The position numbers were made by a program, and so were the translations under genes. Under the pieces are notes generated by a model. It saw nothing but the letters and a program-made list of their open reading frames with translations, was not told the DNA's origin and searched no databases. This document shows positions 1 through 7,837 of a stretch of 14,066 nt of DNA, one piece after another. Where the stretch lies: positions 1-14,066 of the forward strand of contig JBBSEF010000076.1 in NCBI GenBank assembly GCA_038240015.1. The letters are read 5' to 3'. The stretch is from CAHJXF01 sp038240015. GTDB taxonomy: Bacteria; Pseudomonadota; Gammaproteobacteria; Burkholderiales; Burkholderiaceae_D. Each line of letters starts with the position of its first letter. Position 1 is the stretch's first letter.

Positions 1-533
1 AGCTCGACGATCTGTACGCGGTGTGGGAGAGCGCGCGCGCGATCGGTTGCGCGACGCCCAACATCGGGCTCGTGACCGACATCGTATGCTGCCCCGGTGG
101 AGACTTCTGCTCGCTCGCGAATGCGAAATCGATACCGGTGGCCGAGTCGATCCAGCGACGCATCGAAGATCGAGTCGAATTTCAGGACTATCTGCACGAC
201 ATCGGCGAACTCGATCTCAACATCTCCGGCTGCATCAACGCCTGCGGCCATCACCACGTCGGGCACATCGGCGTGCTCGGCGTCGACAAGAACGGCGAGG
301 AGTGGTACCAGGTCACGATCGGCGGCGCGCAGGGCAACGACGCGTCGCTCGGCAAGGTGATCGGCCGCTCGTTCGCGCGAGACGAGATGCCCGACGTGAT
401 CGAGCGCCTGCTCGAGACCTATGTCGCCGAGCGCTATGAGGACGAGCGCTTCATCGACACGGTGCGAAGAGTCGGTATCGATCCGTTCAAGAAACACGTT
501 TATCAGGAGCGCGATCGTGTCGAAGCTGATTGA
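1..533 (+). CDS. cysI: sulfite reductase hemoprotein, C-terminal part (cut by window start)
   Basis: This is the 3' end of a siroheme/[4Fe-4S] reductase of the nitrite/sulfite reductase family; the first whole codon is at 3. The cofactor-binding cysteines are visible: a Cys-x5-Cys pair in CCPGGDFC (codons 90-92 and 108-110) and a Cys-x3-Cys pair in GCINACGHH (codons 231-233 and 243-245). These four cysteines ligate the cluster and, through one of them, the siroheme iron. The family reduces sulfite to sulfide, or nitrite to ammonia, with six electrons. The downstream cysH-cysD-cysN-cobA genes favour sulfite. The electron donor cannot be read from this fragment; a ferredoxin-type donor is an inference, since no flavoprotein cysJ is seen here. 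The 3' end overlaps the next gene by 17 bases. The GTG at 21 is internal and is not the start. Confidence 0.9.
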   Translation, partial: LDDLYAVWESARAIGCATPNIGLVTDIVCCPGGDFCSLANAKSIPVAESIQRRIEDRVEFQDYLHDIGELDLNISGCINACGHHHVGHIGVLGVDKNGEEWYQVTIGGAQGNDASLGKVIGRSFARDEMPDVIERLLETYVAERYEDERFIDTVRRVGIDPFKKHVYQERDRVEAD

Positions 534-1050
534 AGGCTCGATCGCTGAAGGCGGGCGCATCGTCGATGACCCGTGGACGTCGCTCTATACGGGCGAAGCA
601 TTGCGCGAAGTGTCCGACGATGCGGCGGTACTCGTCCCGCTCGCGCTGTGGAAGATCGAGCGAGCTGTATTGCTCGCGCGCACCGCGGCGATCGGCGTGC
701 GGCTGGAACCGACCGACGAGCCCGCAGAGCTGGCGGGCGATGTTTCGCGCCTTGCGCTGCTCGCGATCGACTTCCCAAAATTCACCGATGGTCGCGGCTA
801 TTCGATTGCGCGCCTGCTGCGCGAGCGCTACGGGTATCGCGGCAAGCTGCGCGCGGTCGGCGATGTGTTGCAAGATCAACTGTTCTACATGCTTCGCTGC
901 GGCTTCGATTCGTTCGCGCTCAAGCATCAGGACTCGATAGCCGATGCTCTCGCCGCGTACCGTGTATTTTCTGATGGCTATCAGACCTCGGTCGATCGAC
1001 CGGTCCCGCTCTTCAAGCGTCGCGGACTCGATATCCGGGCGACGACGTGA
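517..1050 (+). CDS. DUF934 family protein, putative accessory to sulfite reduction
   Basis: The predicted protein has 177 residues and no signal peptide or membrane segment. It matches the DUF934 family as I remember it: a central GRGYSIARLLRERYGYRG segment, then AVGDVLQDQLFYMLRCGFDSFALK, with one cysteine in RCGFD. Members usually sit beside cysI and cysH in proteobacteria and are often named 'probably involved in sulfite reduction', but I know of no established biochemical role. I chose the GTG at 517 because AGGAG lies seven bases upstream (505-509) and the product starts MSKLIEG. The frame stays open further upstream, inside cysI, without a comparable ribosome site. It overlaps cysI by 17 bases and cysH by 4 (GTGA), so translation is probably coupled on both sides. 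It could be an assembly or electron-transfer partner of the reductase; that is inference. Confidence 0.85.
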   Translation: MSKLIEGSIAEGGRIVDDPWTSLYTGEALREVSDDAAVLVPLALWKIERAVLLARTAAIGVRLEPTDEPAELAGDVSRLALLAIDFPKFTDGRGYSIARLLRERYGYRGKLRAVGDVLQDQLFYMLRCGFDSFALKHQDSIADALAAYRVFSDGYQTSVDRPVPLFKRRGLDIRATT

Positions 1051-1805
1051 GTTCGCTCTCGAACGATCTCGCGAGCAAGGCCGCAGCCGCGCGCGCAGTT
1101 CTCTTGCGCGCCGCTCGCGTGCACGCGCCGGCCATCTTCACGACCAGCTTCGGCGCCGAAGACATGGTGATCTTCGATCTGATCGCGCGCGGTGAAGTCG
1201 ATGACAACGCCGATGACGACGACGATGTGGCGAAGACGATGAAGACGATCGCGATCGCCACGCTCGATACCGGCCGCCTGCCCGACGAGACCTATCGAGT
1301 GTGGCAGCAGGCCACCGCATGCTATCGCCGCAAGGTCGATGCATTCTTTCCCGCTTCATCGGCGGTCGAACAATACGTGCGCGTCCACGGCATCAATGCG
1401 TTCTACGACAGCGTGGCCGAACGCAAGGAGTGCTGCCACATCCGCAAGGTCGAGCCGCTCAGGCGCGCGCTCGCCGGCAAGAAGGCGTGGATCACCGGGT
1501 TGCGCCGCGCGCAAGCCGCATCGCGCGGCGATCTTGTGCTCGAAGCCTACGATGCGGACCACGAGCTCGTGAAGTTCAGTCCGCTCGCCGACTGGTCCGA
1601 AGAAGACGTGTGGACCTATCTGCGTTCACGCGACGTGCCTGTGAACGCGCTTCATGCGCGCGGCTATCCGAGCATCGGCTGCGCGCCGTGCACGCGCGCG
1701 ATCGCTCCGGGCGAAGATGTTCGCGCCGGGCGCTGGTGGTGGGAATCCGCGGATCAAAAGGAATGCGGACTCCACTTGACGGAAGCCGAAACACAACACG
1801 CGTGA
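1047..1805 (+). CDS. cysH: adenosine 5'-phosphosulfate (APS) reductase, iron-sulfur type
   Basis: The product has 252 residues of the PAPS/APS reductase family and makes sulfite from activated sulfate using thioredoxin-type thiols. The LDTGRL segment, typical of the nucleotide-binding fold, is present. Two cysteine pairs, C129-C130 (KECCHIRK) and C212/C215 (IGCAPC), are those that bind [4Fe-4S] in APS reductases and are absent from E. coli-type PAPS reductases. C240 in KECGLH is the catalytic nucleophile. APS is therefore the expected substrate, which fits the absence of cysC nearby. An unusual acidic stretch at about residues 50-61, with five consecutive aspartates (56-60), lengthens the loop before the LDTGRL strand and is encoded by a GAY codon run. 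The GTG start overlaps the DUF934 stop by four bases; its ribosome site is weak, so coupled translation is likely. Confidence 0.95.
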   Translation: MSSLSNDLASKAAAARAVLLRAARVHAPAIFTTSFGAEDMVIFDLIARGEVDDNADDDDDVAKTMKTIAIATLDTGRLPDETYRVWQQATACYRRKVDAFFPASSAVEQYVRVHGINAFYDSVAERKECCHIRKVEPLRRALAGKKAWITGLRRAQAASRGDLVLEAYDADHELVKFSPLADWSEEDVWTYLRSRDVPVNALHARGYPSIGCAPCTRAIAPGEDVRAGRWWWESADQKECGLHLTEAETQHA

Positions 1806-1813
1806 CGAGTGCC

Positions 1814-2812
1814 ATGACGATATTTGTTGACGACGAATCGATTTCTACAACGCGTGCCGATGCGGCCGACGTCAATGTGCTTGATGACGCGCTGTCGTCG
1901 CGCAGCACCGCGCAATCCGACACCGCGCATCTCGATCGCCTCGAATCCGAAGCGATCCACATCATGCGCGAGGTCGCGGCCGAGTGCGGCAATCCGGTGC
2001 TGCTGTTCTCGGGCGGCAAGGACTCGATCGTGATGCTGCGTCTCGCGGAGAAGGCGTTTCGTCCGAGCCGCTTTCCGTTCCCGTTGATGCACATCGACAC
2101 GGGCCACAACTTTCCCGAGGTGATCGCGTTTCGCGATGCGCGCGCGGCCGAGCTCGGCGAGCGCTTGATCGTGCGCTCGGTCGAAGACTCGATCGCGAGC
2201 GGCCGCGTACGATTGAAGAGCGCCGATGAACTGCGCAATCCGCATCAGAGCGTGACCTTGCTCGATGCGATCGAAGAGTTCGGCTTCGACGCTTGCTTCG
2301 GCGGTGCGCGCCGCGATGAAGAGAAAGCGCGCGCGAAGGAACGCATCTTTTCGTTTCGCGATGCTTTCGGACAGTGGGACCCGAAGAATCAGCGGCCCGA
2401 ACTCTGGAGCCTCTACAACACGCGTGTGCACAAGGGCGAGCACATACGTGTGTTCCCGATTTCGAACTGGACCGAGCTCGACGTGTGGCAATACATCGCG
2501 CGCGAGCAGCTTGCGGTGCCGAGCATCTACTTTGCGCACACGCGGCCGGTGATTGCGCGCGGTAGCGCATGGATGCCGGTGTCTGCGCTGGTGCAACCGA
2601 AGGAGGGCGATGCCGTCGTCGACAGGAGCGTGCGCTTTCGCACGGTGGGCGACATGACCTGCACGGCGCCGGTCGAGTCGCACGCGGCCACCCTCACGGC
2701 GATCATCGCGGAGACCGCGGTCACGCGCATCACCGAGCGCGGCGCGACCCGCATGGACGATCAAACGTCGGACGCATCGATGGAGTTGAGAAAGAAGGAA
2801 GGATACTTCTGA
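1814..2812 (+). CDS. cysD: sulfate adenylyltransferase subunit 2 (ATP sulfurylase, small subunit)
   Basis: CysD with the GTPase CysN forms the cytoplasmic ATP sulfurylase that makes APS and pyrophosphate from ATP and sulfate. The PP-loop SGGKDS at residues 66-71 binds ATP. The family segments HLDRLESEAIHIMREVAAE, DTGHNFPE, GGARRDEEKARAKER and VFPISNWTELDVWQYI follow in order. From the ATG at 1814 the protein has 332 residues, against about 300 for E. coli CysD. The extra roughly 30 residues all lie before HLDRL and look unstructured, rich in Asp, Thr and Ser. Other in-frame starts are a GTG at 1802, whose GTGA overlaps the cysH stop, and a GTG at 1877, which would remove most of the extension. 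None has a strong ribosome site, so the start is uncertain; the function is not. Confidence 0.93.
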   Translation: MTIFVDDESISTTRADAADVNVLDDALSSRSTAQSDTAHLDRLESEAIHIMREVAAECGNPVLLFSGGKDSIVMLRLAEKAFRPSRFPFPLMHIDTGHNFPEVIAFRDARAAELGERLIVRSVEDSIASGRVRLKSADELRNPHQSVTLLDAIEEFGFDACFGGARRDEEKARAKERIFSFRDAFGQWDPKNQRPELWSLYNTRVHKGEHIRVFPISNWTELDVWQYIAREQLAVPSIYFAHTRPVIARGSAWMPVSALVQPKEGDAVVDRSVRFRTVGDMTCTAPVESHAATLTAIIAETAVTRITERGATRMDDQTSDASMELRKKEGYF

Positions 2813-2813
2813 C

Positions 2814-4142
2814 ATGGACCTCCTTCGCTTCTCCACGGCCGGCAGCGTCGACGACGGCAAGAGCACGCTAATCGGGCGGCTGCTCTACGACGCCAAGTCG
2901 ATCTTCGAAGACCAGTACAACAATCTGGTGCGCACCACCGCGCGTCGCGGCGGCGTCGGCGGCAACGTCGATGCGGTGCTCGATGACGGCGTCGCTGTCG
3001 ACCTCGCGCTGTTGACCGATGGCCTGATCGCCGAACGCGAGCAGGGCATCACGATCGATGTCGCCTACCGCTATTTCTCGACGCCCGAACGCAAGTTCAT
3101 CATCGCCGACACGCCGGGGCACGAGCAGTACACGCGCAACATGGTCACCGGCGCATCGACTGCCGATCTCACGATTGTTCTCGTCGATGCGAAGAAGGGC
3201 GTGTTGTCGCAATCGCGTCGGCACGCGGCGATCGCGGGCCTGCTCGGCATTCGACACGTGGTGTTCGCGATCAACAAGATGGATCTGGTCGATTACGACA
3301 AGGCGCGCTTCGATGCCTTGAAGTGTGAAGTCCAGGCGATCGCGCACAAGCTGAGTCTGCGCGATGTGCACTGCATTCCGCTGTCGGCGCTGCGGGGCGA
3401 CATGGTGGTCGAACGCGGCCCGCATCTGGATTGGTATCGTGGCCCGACCTTGCTCGAGCATCTCGAAGCGGTCGATGTGTCTGCGATCACCGATGCGCCG
3501 TTCCGGTTTCCGGTGCAGCTCGTCAGCCGCCCGGGGCTACCCGGTACCTACAGTCGTGGCTATATGGGCCGCATCGAGTCGGGCTCGGTCCATGTGGGCG
3601 ACCGCATCGTCGTACAACCCGGTGGACGCGAGACGACGGTCAAGAGCATCGTGACCTTCGATGGAGCGCCGCGGCAGGCGCACGCGCCGCAATCGATCAC
3701 GCTCTTGCTCCACGACGAGATCGACATCTCGCGCGGCGACCTGATTGCGCACGCCGACGCGCCGGCTGCGACGCTCACCACTTTCGATGCGACCCTGTGC
3801 TGGATGGACGCGGAGCCCCTTGCGGCCAGCGGTCGCTATCTGATCAAGCACACGACGCGAACCACCCGAGCGGTGGTCGAAGCGGTGACGAGCAAGCTCG
3901 ATATTGCGACACTCGAGTTGGACGACACCGCGCGCGATCATACGAATGCCGCACTCGCGATGAACGAGATCGCAAGCGTTCGCATTCGAACGCGCGATCC
4001 GCTGATGATCGACGCATACGCCGCCCATCGCGCAACCGGCGCCTTTATCGTGATCGACGAGCTGACCAACCACACGGTCGCGGCAGGCATGATCGTGCGG
4101 CCCACCATCGATGCAGCCAGGATTCGCCATGAGCAAGACTGA
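2814..4142 (+). CDS. cysN: sulfate adenylyltransferase subunit 1 (ATP sulfurylase GTPase subunit)
   Basis: A 442-residue translation-factor-like GTPase whose GTP hydrolysis drives APS synthesis by CysD. The G1 loop is GSVDDGKST (residues 10-18), the G3 motif is DTPGHEQ (99-105), G4 is NKMD (154-157) and a G5-like SAL follows at about 190. Beta-barrel domains resembling EF-Tu domains II and III fill the second half, ending in an RIRTRDPLMIDAYAAHRATG segment. The protein stops after the GTPase module, so there is no fused APS kinase (CysC), in agreement with the APS-specific CysH upstream. The ATG lies one base after the cysD stop, with AAGGAAGGA (2795-2803) about ten bases upstream. Its 3' end overlaps cobA by 14 bases. 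Confidence 0.96.
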   Translation: MDLLRFSTAGSVDDGKSTLIGRLLYDAKSIFEDQYNNLVRTTARRGGVGGNVDAVLDDGVAVDLALLTDGLIAEREQGITIDVAYRYFSTPERKFIIADTPGHEQYTRNMVTGASTADLTIVLVDAKKGVLSQSRRHAAIAGLLGIRHVVFAINKMDLVDYDKARFDALKCEVQAIAHKLSLRDVHCIPLSALRGDMVVERGPHLDWYRGPTLLEHLEAVDVSAITDAPFRFPVQLVSRPGLPGTYSRGYMGRIESGSVHVGDRIVVQPGGRETTVKSIVTFDGAPRQAHAPQSITLLLHDEIDISRGDLIAHADAPAATLTTFDATLCWMDAEPLAASGRYLIKHTTRTTRAVVEAVTSKLDIATLELDDTARDHTNAALAMNEIASVRIRTRDPLMIDAYAAHRATGAFIVIDELTNHTVAAGMIVRPTIDAARIRHEQD

Positions 4143-4953
4143 GCCGGGTACGGTCTATCTGGTCGGCGCCGGCCCGGGCGCTTCCGACTTGTTGACCCTC
4201 CGCGCAGCGCGTCTGCTGGCAGCCGCCGACATCGTCTTTCACGATGCGCTGGTGCATGCCGACACGCTGGCGCTCGCGGCACACGCGATTGTGGTCGCGG
4301 TCGGCAAGCGCTGCGGCCGTCTTTCATCGGCGCAGCATTTCATCAACAAGCGGTTGATCGATGCCGCGTACGAACATCGCGTCGTCGTTCGGTTGAAGGG
4401 TGGCGACCCGATGCTGTTCGGGCGCGTGCAGGAAGAGATCGATGCCCTGCGTGAAGCGGGCGTGCCGTTCGAGATCGTGCCGGGCGTGACGGCCGCGCTT
4501 GCCGCGAGCGCGGAGCTCGAGACCTCGTTGACGCGACGCGCCGATGGCAAGAGCGAAGGCAGTCGCAGCGTGGTCTTCGTCACGCCGCGGGTTGCCGAAA
4601 ATGCGGGGGCGAACGCGGCCGCAGGCGCAGATGAAAGCGAAGCCCGCAATGCGAGGCGTTGGATCGAAGCCGTCAACGCGGCCGACACCGCGGTCTTGTA
4701 CATGGCCTCGCGCGACGCCGATCGCATCGCCGCCGCGTTGATCTCGGCGGGGCGAAACGGATCGACACCGGTCGCTCTGGTCGAAAACGCGTCGTTGCCG
4801 AATGCTTTCATTCGCGTGATGACACTGGACGATCTCGCCCGCGAAGGGCTGGCAATGCTCGATGGCCCGGCAACGCTGGTGATCGGGGAGGTCGTTCGGA
4901 ACGCAATCGTTCTCGACGCGGGTAGCGAGCAGGAACGATGTAGGGCCGCGTGA
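4129..4953 (+). CDS. cobA: uroporphyrinogen-III C-methyltransferase (siroheme pathway)
   Basis: This 274-residue protein is a single-domain SAM-dependent tetrapyrrole methylase. It converts uroporphyrinogen III to precorrin-2, the first committed step to the siroheme needed by sulfite reductase. Visible family motifs are VYLVGAGPGASDLLTLRAAR near the N-terminus, VVVRLKGGDPMLFGR and VPGVTAALAASA. The dehydrogenase/ferrochelatase half found in E. coli CysG is absent and must be encoded elsewhere. The region after VTAA reads AELETSLTRR, where many relatives have an AYAGIPLTHR-like sequence, and a low-complexity Ala-rich segment near residues 157-170 looks like an insertion. I prefer the ATG at 4129 (MSKTEPG) because AGG precedes it at suitable spacing and the glycine-rich motif then sits at the usual place; an in-frame ATG at 4111 is possible. 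It overlaps the cysN end by 14 bases. Confidence 0.9.
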   Translation: MSKTEPGTVYLVGAGPGASDLLTLRAARLLAAADIVFHDALVHADTLALAAHAIVVAVGKRCGRLSSAQHFINKRLIDAAYEHRVVVRLKGGDPMLFGRVQEEIDALREAGVPFEIVPGVTAALAASAELETSLTRRADGKSEGSRSVVFVTPRVAENAGANAAAGADESEARNARRWIEAVNAADTAVLYMASRDADRIAAALISAGRNGSTPVALVENASLPNAFIRVMTLDDLAREGLAMLDGPATLVIGEVVRNAIVLDAGSEQERCRAA

Positions 4954-5024
4954 CGCTACGCGGGTAAGCCTCGCGCGGCACTGAATCGCCAAGGACCGCG
5001 TTCGCAACTTGAGCGAGCCGCGCG
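4946..5024 (+). other. cobA-sbp gap with two GC-rich inverted repeats
   Basis: The 132-base gap between cobA and sbp (4954-5085) is the only sizeable break in the sulfur cluster. A six-base-pair hairpin, CCGCGT (4946-4951) with ACGCGG (4958-4963) and a six-base loop, straddles the cobA stop codon. A second inverted repeat, CGCGCGGC (4972-4979) with GCCGCGCG (5017-5024), encloses 37 bases. Neither is followed by a run of T, so a Rho-independent terminator is not supported. I see no convincing -35/-10 pair for sbp, so transcription may read through from cobA. GC-only repeats like these can arise by chance in such DNA. Confidence 0.25.
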
Positions 5025-5085
5025 TCGAGCACTCCGCGCCCGCTGTTCAGGCCGCGAACTCCAACACCGTACCCAAGGATCGCCA

Positions 5086-6102
5086 GTGACCGTCACCTCT
5101 TCGATCGTGTGGAAAACAATTGCGACGAGCGCGCTTGCGCTATTGACCGCATCGAGCGCATTCGCGCAACAGCCCCTGCTCAACGCGTCCTACGACGTCG
5201 CGCGCGAGTTCTACAAGGACTACAACCCCGCCTTCGCGAAATACTGGAAGCAGAAAAGCGGGCAGGACGTGGTGCTCAATCAATCGCACGACGGCTCGAG
5301 CAAACAGGCGCGCTCGGTCGCCGATGGGCTCGAGGCGGATGTCGTGACGATGAACTCGGCCAACGATATCGACTTCCTCGCCTCGCACGGCATCGTGCCC
5401 GCCGACTGGGCGAAGAAGTTTCCGAGCAATGCGTCGCCGACCTATTCGACGATGCTGTTCCTGGTCCGCAAAGGCAACCCGAAAGGCATCAAGGACTGGG
5501 ACGACCTCGCCAAGCCCGGCGTGCAGGTCGTGATCGTCAATCCGAAGACCGGCGGCAACGGGCGCTACAGCTACATGGGCGCGTGGGGCTACGCGAAGAA
5601 GAAGGGCATGAACGATGCCGATGCCGCGGCGTTCGTCGGACGCGTGCTCGCCAATGTGCCGGTGCTCGCCACCGGCGGTCGTGGTGCAACCACGACCTTT
5701 CTGCAACGCGGCGTGGGCGATGTGCTCGTGACCTTCGAGAGCGAGGTCGTGCAGATCGATCGCGAGTTCGGAGCCGGCAAGGTCGACCCGGTCTATCCGT
5801 CGATCAGCGTGCTGGCCGAGAATCCGGTCGCGGTGATCGATCGCGTCGTCGACAAGAAGGGCACGCGCGCGCTCGCGATGGCGTATCTCGAATATCTCTA
5901 TACCGACGACGCGCAGGAGATCGCCGCCAATCACTATCTGCGAGTGCGCTCGCAAAAGGTCGCTGCGAAACACGCGGCGATCTTCAAGCCGATTCAACTG
6001 TTCACCGTCGATGAAATGTTCGGAAGCTGGAAGCAAGCGCAGGAGAAGCACTTCAACGATGGCGGCGAGTTCGACAAGATCTTCGGGGCGATCAAGCGAT
6101 GA
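5086..6102 (+). CDS. sbp: periplasmic sulfate-binding protein of the sulfate ABC transporter
   Basis: This 338-residue solute-binding protein delivers sulfate (and probably thiosulfate) to the CysTWA permease. A Sec signal peptide is clear: a lysine at residue 10, a hydrophobic stretch at 11-24, and a likely cut after AFA at residue 27, before QQPLLNASYD. Mature-protein family motifs follow: LLNASYDVAREFYKDYNPAF, NQSHDGSSKQARSV, ADVVTMNSANDIDFLA, GGNGRYSYMGAWGYA and FLQRGVGDVLVTFESE. The absence of a cysteine at the cleavage site argues for a soluble periplasmic protein rather than a lipoprotein. The GTG start at 5086 is preceded by AAGGA (5075-5079) at good spacing. The stop overlaps the cysT start by four bases (ATGA). 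A dedicated thiosulfate-binding paralogue (CysP) cannot be excluded from sequence alone, but the motifs fit Sbp better. Confidence 0.94.
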   Translation: MTVTSSIVWKTIATSALALLTASSAFAQQPLLNASYDVAREFYKDYNPAFAKYWKQKSGQDVVLNQSHDGSSKQARSVADGLEADVVTMNSANDIDFLASHGIVPADWAKKFPSNASPTYSTMLFLVRKGNPKGIKDWDDLAKPGVQVVIVNPKTGGNGRYSYMGAWGYAKKKGMNDADAAAFVGRVLANVPVLATGGRGATTTFLQRGVGDVLVTFESEVVQIDREFGAGKVDPVYPSISVLAENPVAVIDRVVDKKGTRALAMAYLEYLYTDDAQEIAANHYLRVRSQKVAAKHAAIFKPIQLFTVDEMFGSWKQAQEKHFNDGGEFDKIFGAIKR

Positions 6103-6953
6103 CGACCGCGTCATTCACGCTGCGTCGGCCCAGCGTTCTGCCGGGCTTTCATCTCGCGCTCGGCACCACGCTGCTCTATCTCGCGCTGATCGTCCTGATC
6201 CCGCTGTCGGCGGCCTTCCTCAAGACCTTCACGCTGACGTGGTCGCAATTCATCGCCACGGTCACCGCGCCACGCGTGCTTGCCTCTCTGCGATTGTCGT
6301 TCGGCGCGGCATGGATCGCGGCGATCGTCAATGCGATCTTCGGTCTCCTGCTCGCGTGGGTGTTGGTGCGCTACAAGTTTCCCGGCTCGCGCATCGTCGA
6401 TGCTCTGGTCGATCTGCCGTTCGCGTTGCCGACCGCGGTCGCCGGCATCGCGTTGACCGCGGTCTATGCGGAAAACGGCTGGTTCGGGGAGCCGCTCGCG
6501 ATGCTCGGCATCAAGGTCGCATTCACGCCAGTGGGCGTATTGGTCGCGCTGATCTTCATCGGCTTGCCGTTCGTGGTTCGCACCGTGCAACCGGTGCTCG
6601 AAGACATGGAACGCGAACTCGAAGAAGCGGCACGCTCCCTGGGCGCCAACGGCTTGCAGATTTTTACGCGCGTGATCCTGCCCACGGTGATGCCTGCGCT
6701 TCTGACCGGCTTCACGCTGGCCTTCGCGCGTGCGGTCGGCGAATACGGCTCGGTGGTCTTCATCGCGGGCAACATGCCGCTGGTATCGGAGATCGCGCCG
6801 CTGGTGATCATCAGCAAGCTTGAGCAGTACGACTACACGGGCGCGACCGCGATCGCGGTCGTGATGCTGCTCGCGTCGTTCGCGATGCTGCTCGCGATCA
6901 ATCTGCTGCAAGGCTGGATGCGCCGTCGCAACGCGCAGGAGAGGAAGGTCTGA
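6099..6953 (+). CDS. cysT: sulfate ABC transporter permease CysT (CysU)
   Basis: This 284-residue inner-membrane protein is one half of the sulfate channel, paired with CysW. Hydrophobic segments are seen near residues 20-42, 67-91, 103-122, 144-162, 205-225 and 245-270, matching a six-helix permease. The cytoplasmic coupling loop that contacts the ATPase starts at about E175 (EEAARSLGANGLQIFTRVIL). The family segment LPFALPTAVAGIALTAVY is present. The start ATG overlaps the sbp stop as ATGA, so translation is probably coupled; only a weak GGGG precedes it. Its TGA shares one base with the cysW ATG. Confidence 0.95.
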   Translation: MTTASFTLRRPSVLPGFHLALGTTLLYLALIVLIPLSAAFLKTFTLTWSQFIATVTAPRVLASLRLSFGAAWIAAIVNAIFGLLLAWVLVRYKFPGSRIVDALVDLPFALPTAVAGIALTAVYAENGWFGEPLAMLGIKVAFTPVGVLVALIFIGLPFVVRTVQPVLEDMERELEEAARSLGANGLQIFTRVILPTVMPALLTGFTLAFARAVGEYGSVVFIAGNMPLVSEIAPLVIISKLEQYDYTGATAIAVVMLLASFAMLLAINLLQGWMRRRNAQERKV

Positions 6954-7837
6954 TGTCGGCCGTCCTCGGCGCGCTCGATCGTCAGGATGTTTTGCGCGAC
7001 GCGGTACGCACGCGCGCCGGGCGCCGACCCGCAGGCGCATGGATGCCGATCGTGCTGACGACGATCGCGCTGGCCTATGTCGCGATCGCGTTGCTGGTCC
7101 CGCTTGCCGCGGTCTTCATCGAAGCGTTCCGCAAAGGCACGGCCTACTACTTCGCGTCGATCACCGAGCCCGATGCGCTGGCGGCGATACGCCTGACCTT
7201 CACCGCCGCGGCGATCGCGGTTCCGGCCAACCTGGTCTTCGGCATCAGCGCGGCATGGGCGATCGCGAAGTTCGACTTTCGCGGCAAGGCGATACTGATC
7301 ACGCTGATCGATCTGCCGTTCTCGGTGTCGCCGGTGGTATCGGGCCTCGTTTATGTGTTGATCTTCGGGCTGCAAGGGTGGTTGGGCCCATGGCTCGCCG
7401 CGCACGACGTGAAGATCATCTTCGCGGTGCCGGGCATCGTGCTCGCGACCATCTTCGTCACGTGTCCCTTCGTTGCGCGCGAGTTGATTCCGCTGATGCA
7501 GGCGCAGGGCCGCGAGGAAGAGGAGGCCGCGGTCGTGCTGGGCGCATCGGGCTGGCAGACGCTCTGGCGCGTGACCTTGCCGAACGTGAAGTGGGGCGTG
7601 CTCTATGGCGTGATCCTCTGCAATGCGCGCGCGATGGGCGAGTTCGGCGCGGTATCGGTGGTGTCGGGTCACATCCGCGGCACGACCAATACGCTGCCGC
7701 TGCATGTCGAAATTCTCTACAACGAATACAACTTCGCGGCCGCCTTCGCGTGCGCATCGCTGCTAGCGTTGCTCGCGTTGGTGACCCTCGTCATCAAGAC
7801 CCTCGTCGAGCGGCGTTATCTGAAGGAAACAAGATGA
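6953..7837 (+). CDS. cysW: sulfate ABC transporter permease CysW
   Basis: This 294-residue inner-membrane protein is the second permease subunit of the sulfate importer. A basic N-terminal tail of about 30 residues precedes the first membrane segment (near 31-54). Others lie near 80-104, 115-140, 158-178, 210-228 and 262-284. The coupling loop begins around E188 (EEEEAAVVLGASGWQTLWRVTL). The sequences IDLPFSVSPVVSGLVYVLIF and ARAMGEFGAVSVVSGHIRG are characteristic of CysW. The ATG shares its first base with the last base of the cysT stop. A strong purine-rich ribosome site (AGGAGAGGAAGG) lies just upstream, inside cysT. Its own stop overlaps a tiny reading frame that leads into cysA. Confidence 0.95.
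   Translation: MSAVLGALDRQDVLRDAVRTRAGRRPAGAWMPIVLTTIALAYVAIALLVPLAAVFIEAFRKGTAYYFASITEPDALAAIRLTFTAAAIAVPANLVFGISAAWAIAKFDFRGKAILITLIDLPFSVSPVVSGLVYVLIFGLQGWLGPWLAAHDVKIIFAVPGIVLATIFVTCPFVARELIPLMQAQGREEEEAAVVLGASGWQTLWRVTLPNVKWGVLYGVILCNARAMGEFGAVSVVSGHIRGTTNTLPLHVEILYNEYNFAAAFACASLLALLALVTLVIKTLVERRYLKETR

Noticed and set aside
1754..2866. A 370-codon minus-strand frame opposite cysD.
   Set aside because: Shadow of cysD codon bias; no family motifs and it overlaps a certain gene throughout.
4946..4963. Rho-independent terminator after cobA.
   Set aside because: The stem is six pairs and no T run follows; kept only as an inverted repeat.
1251..7266. Repeated octamer GCGATCGC, like the cyanobacterial HIP1 element (eight copies located by eye at 1251, 1698, 3228, 3336, 6849, 7082, 7211 and 7259).
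   Set aside because: Every copy is in frame as Ala-Ile-Ala codons (GCG ATC GCN) of cysH, cysN, cysT or cysW, so codon choice and protein composition explain it; none lies in a gap.
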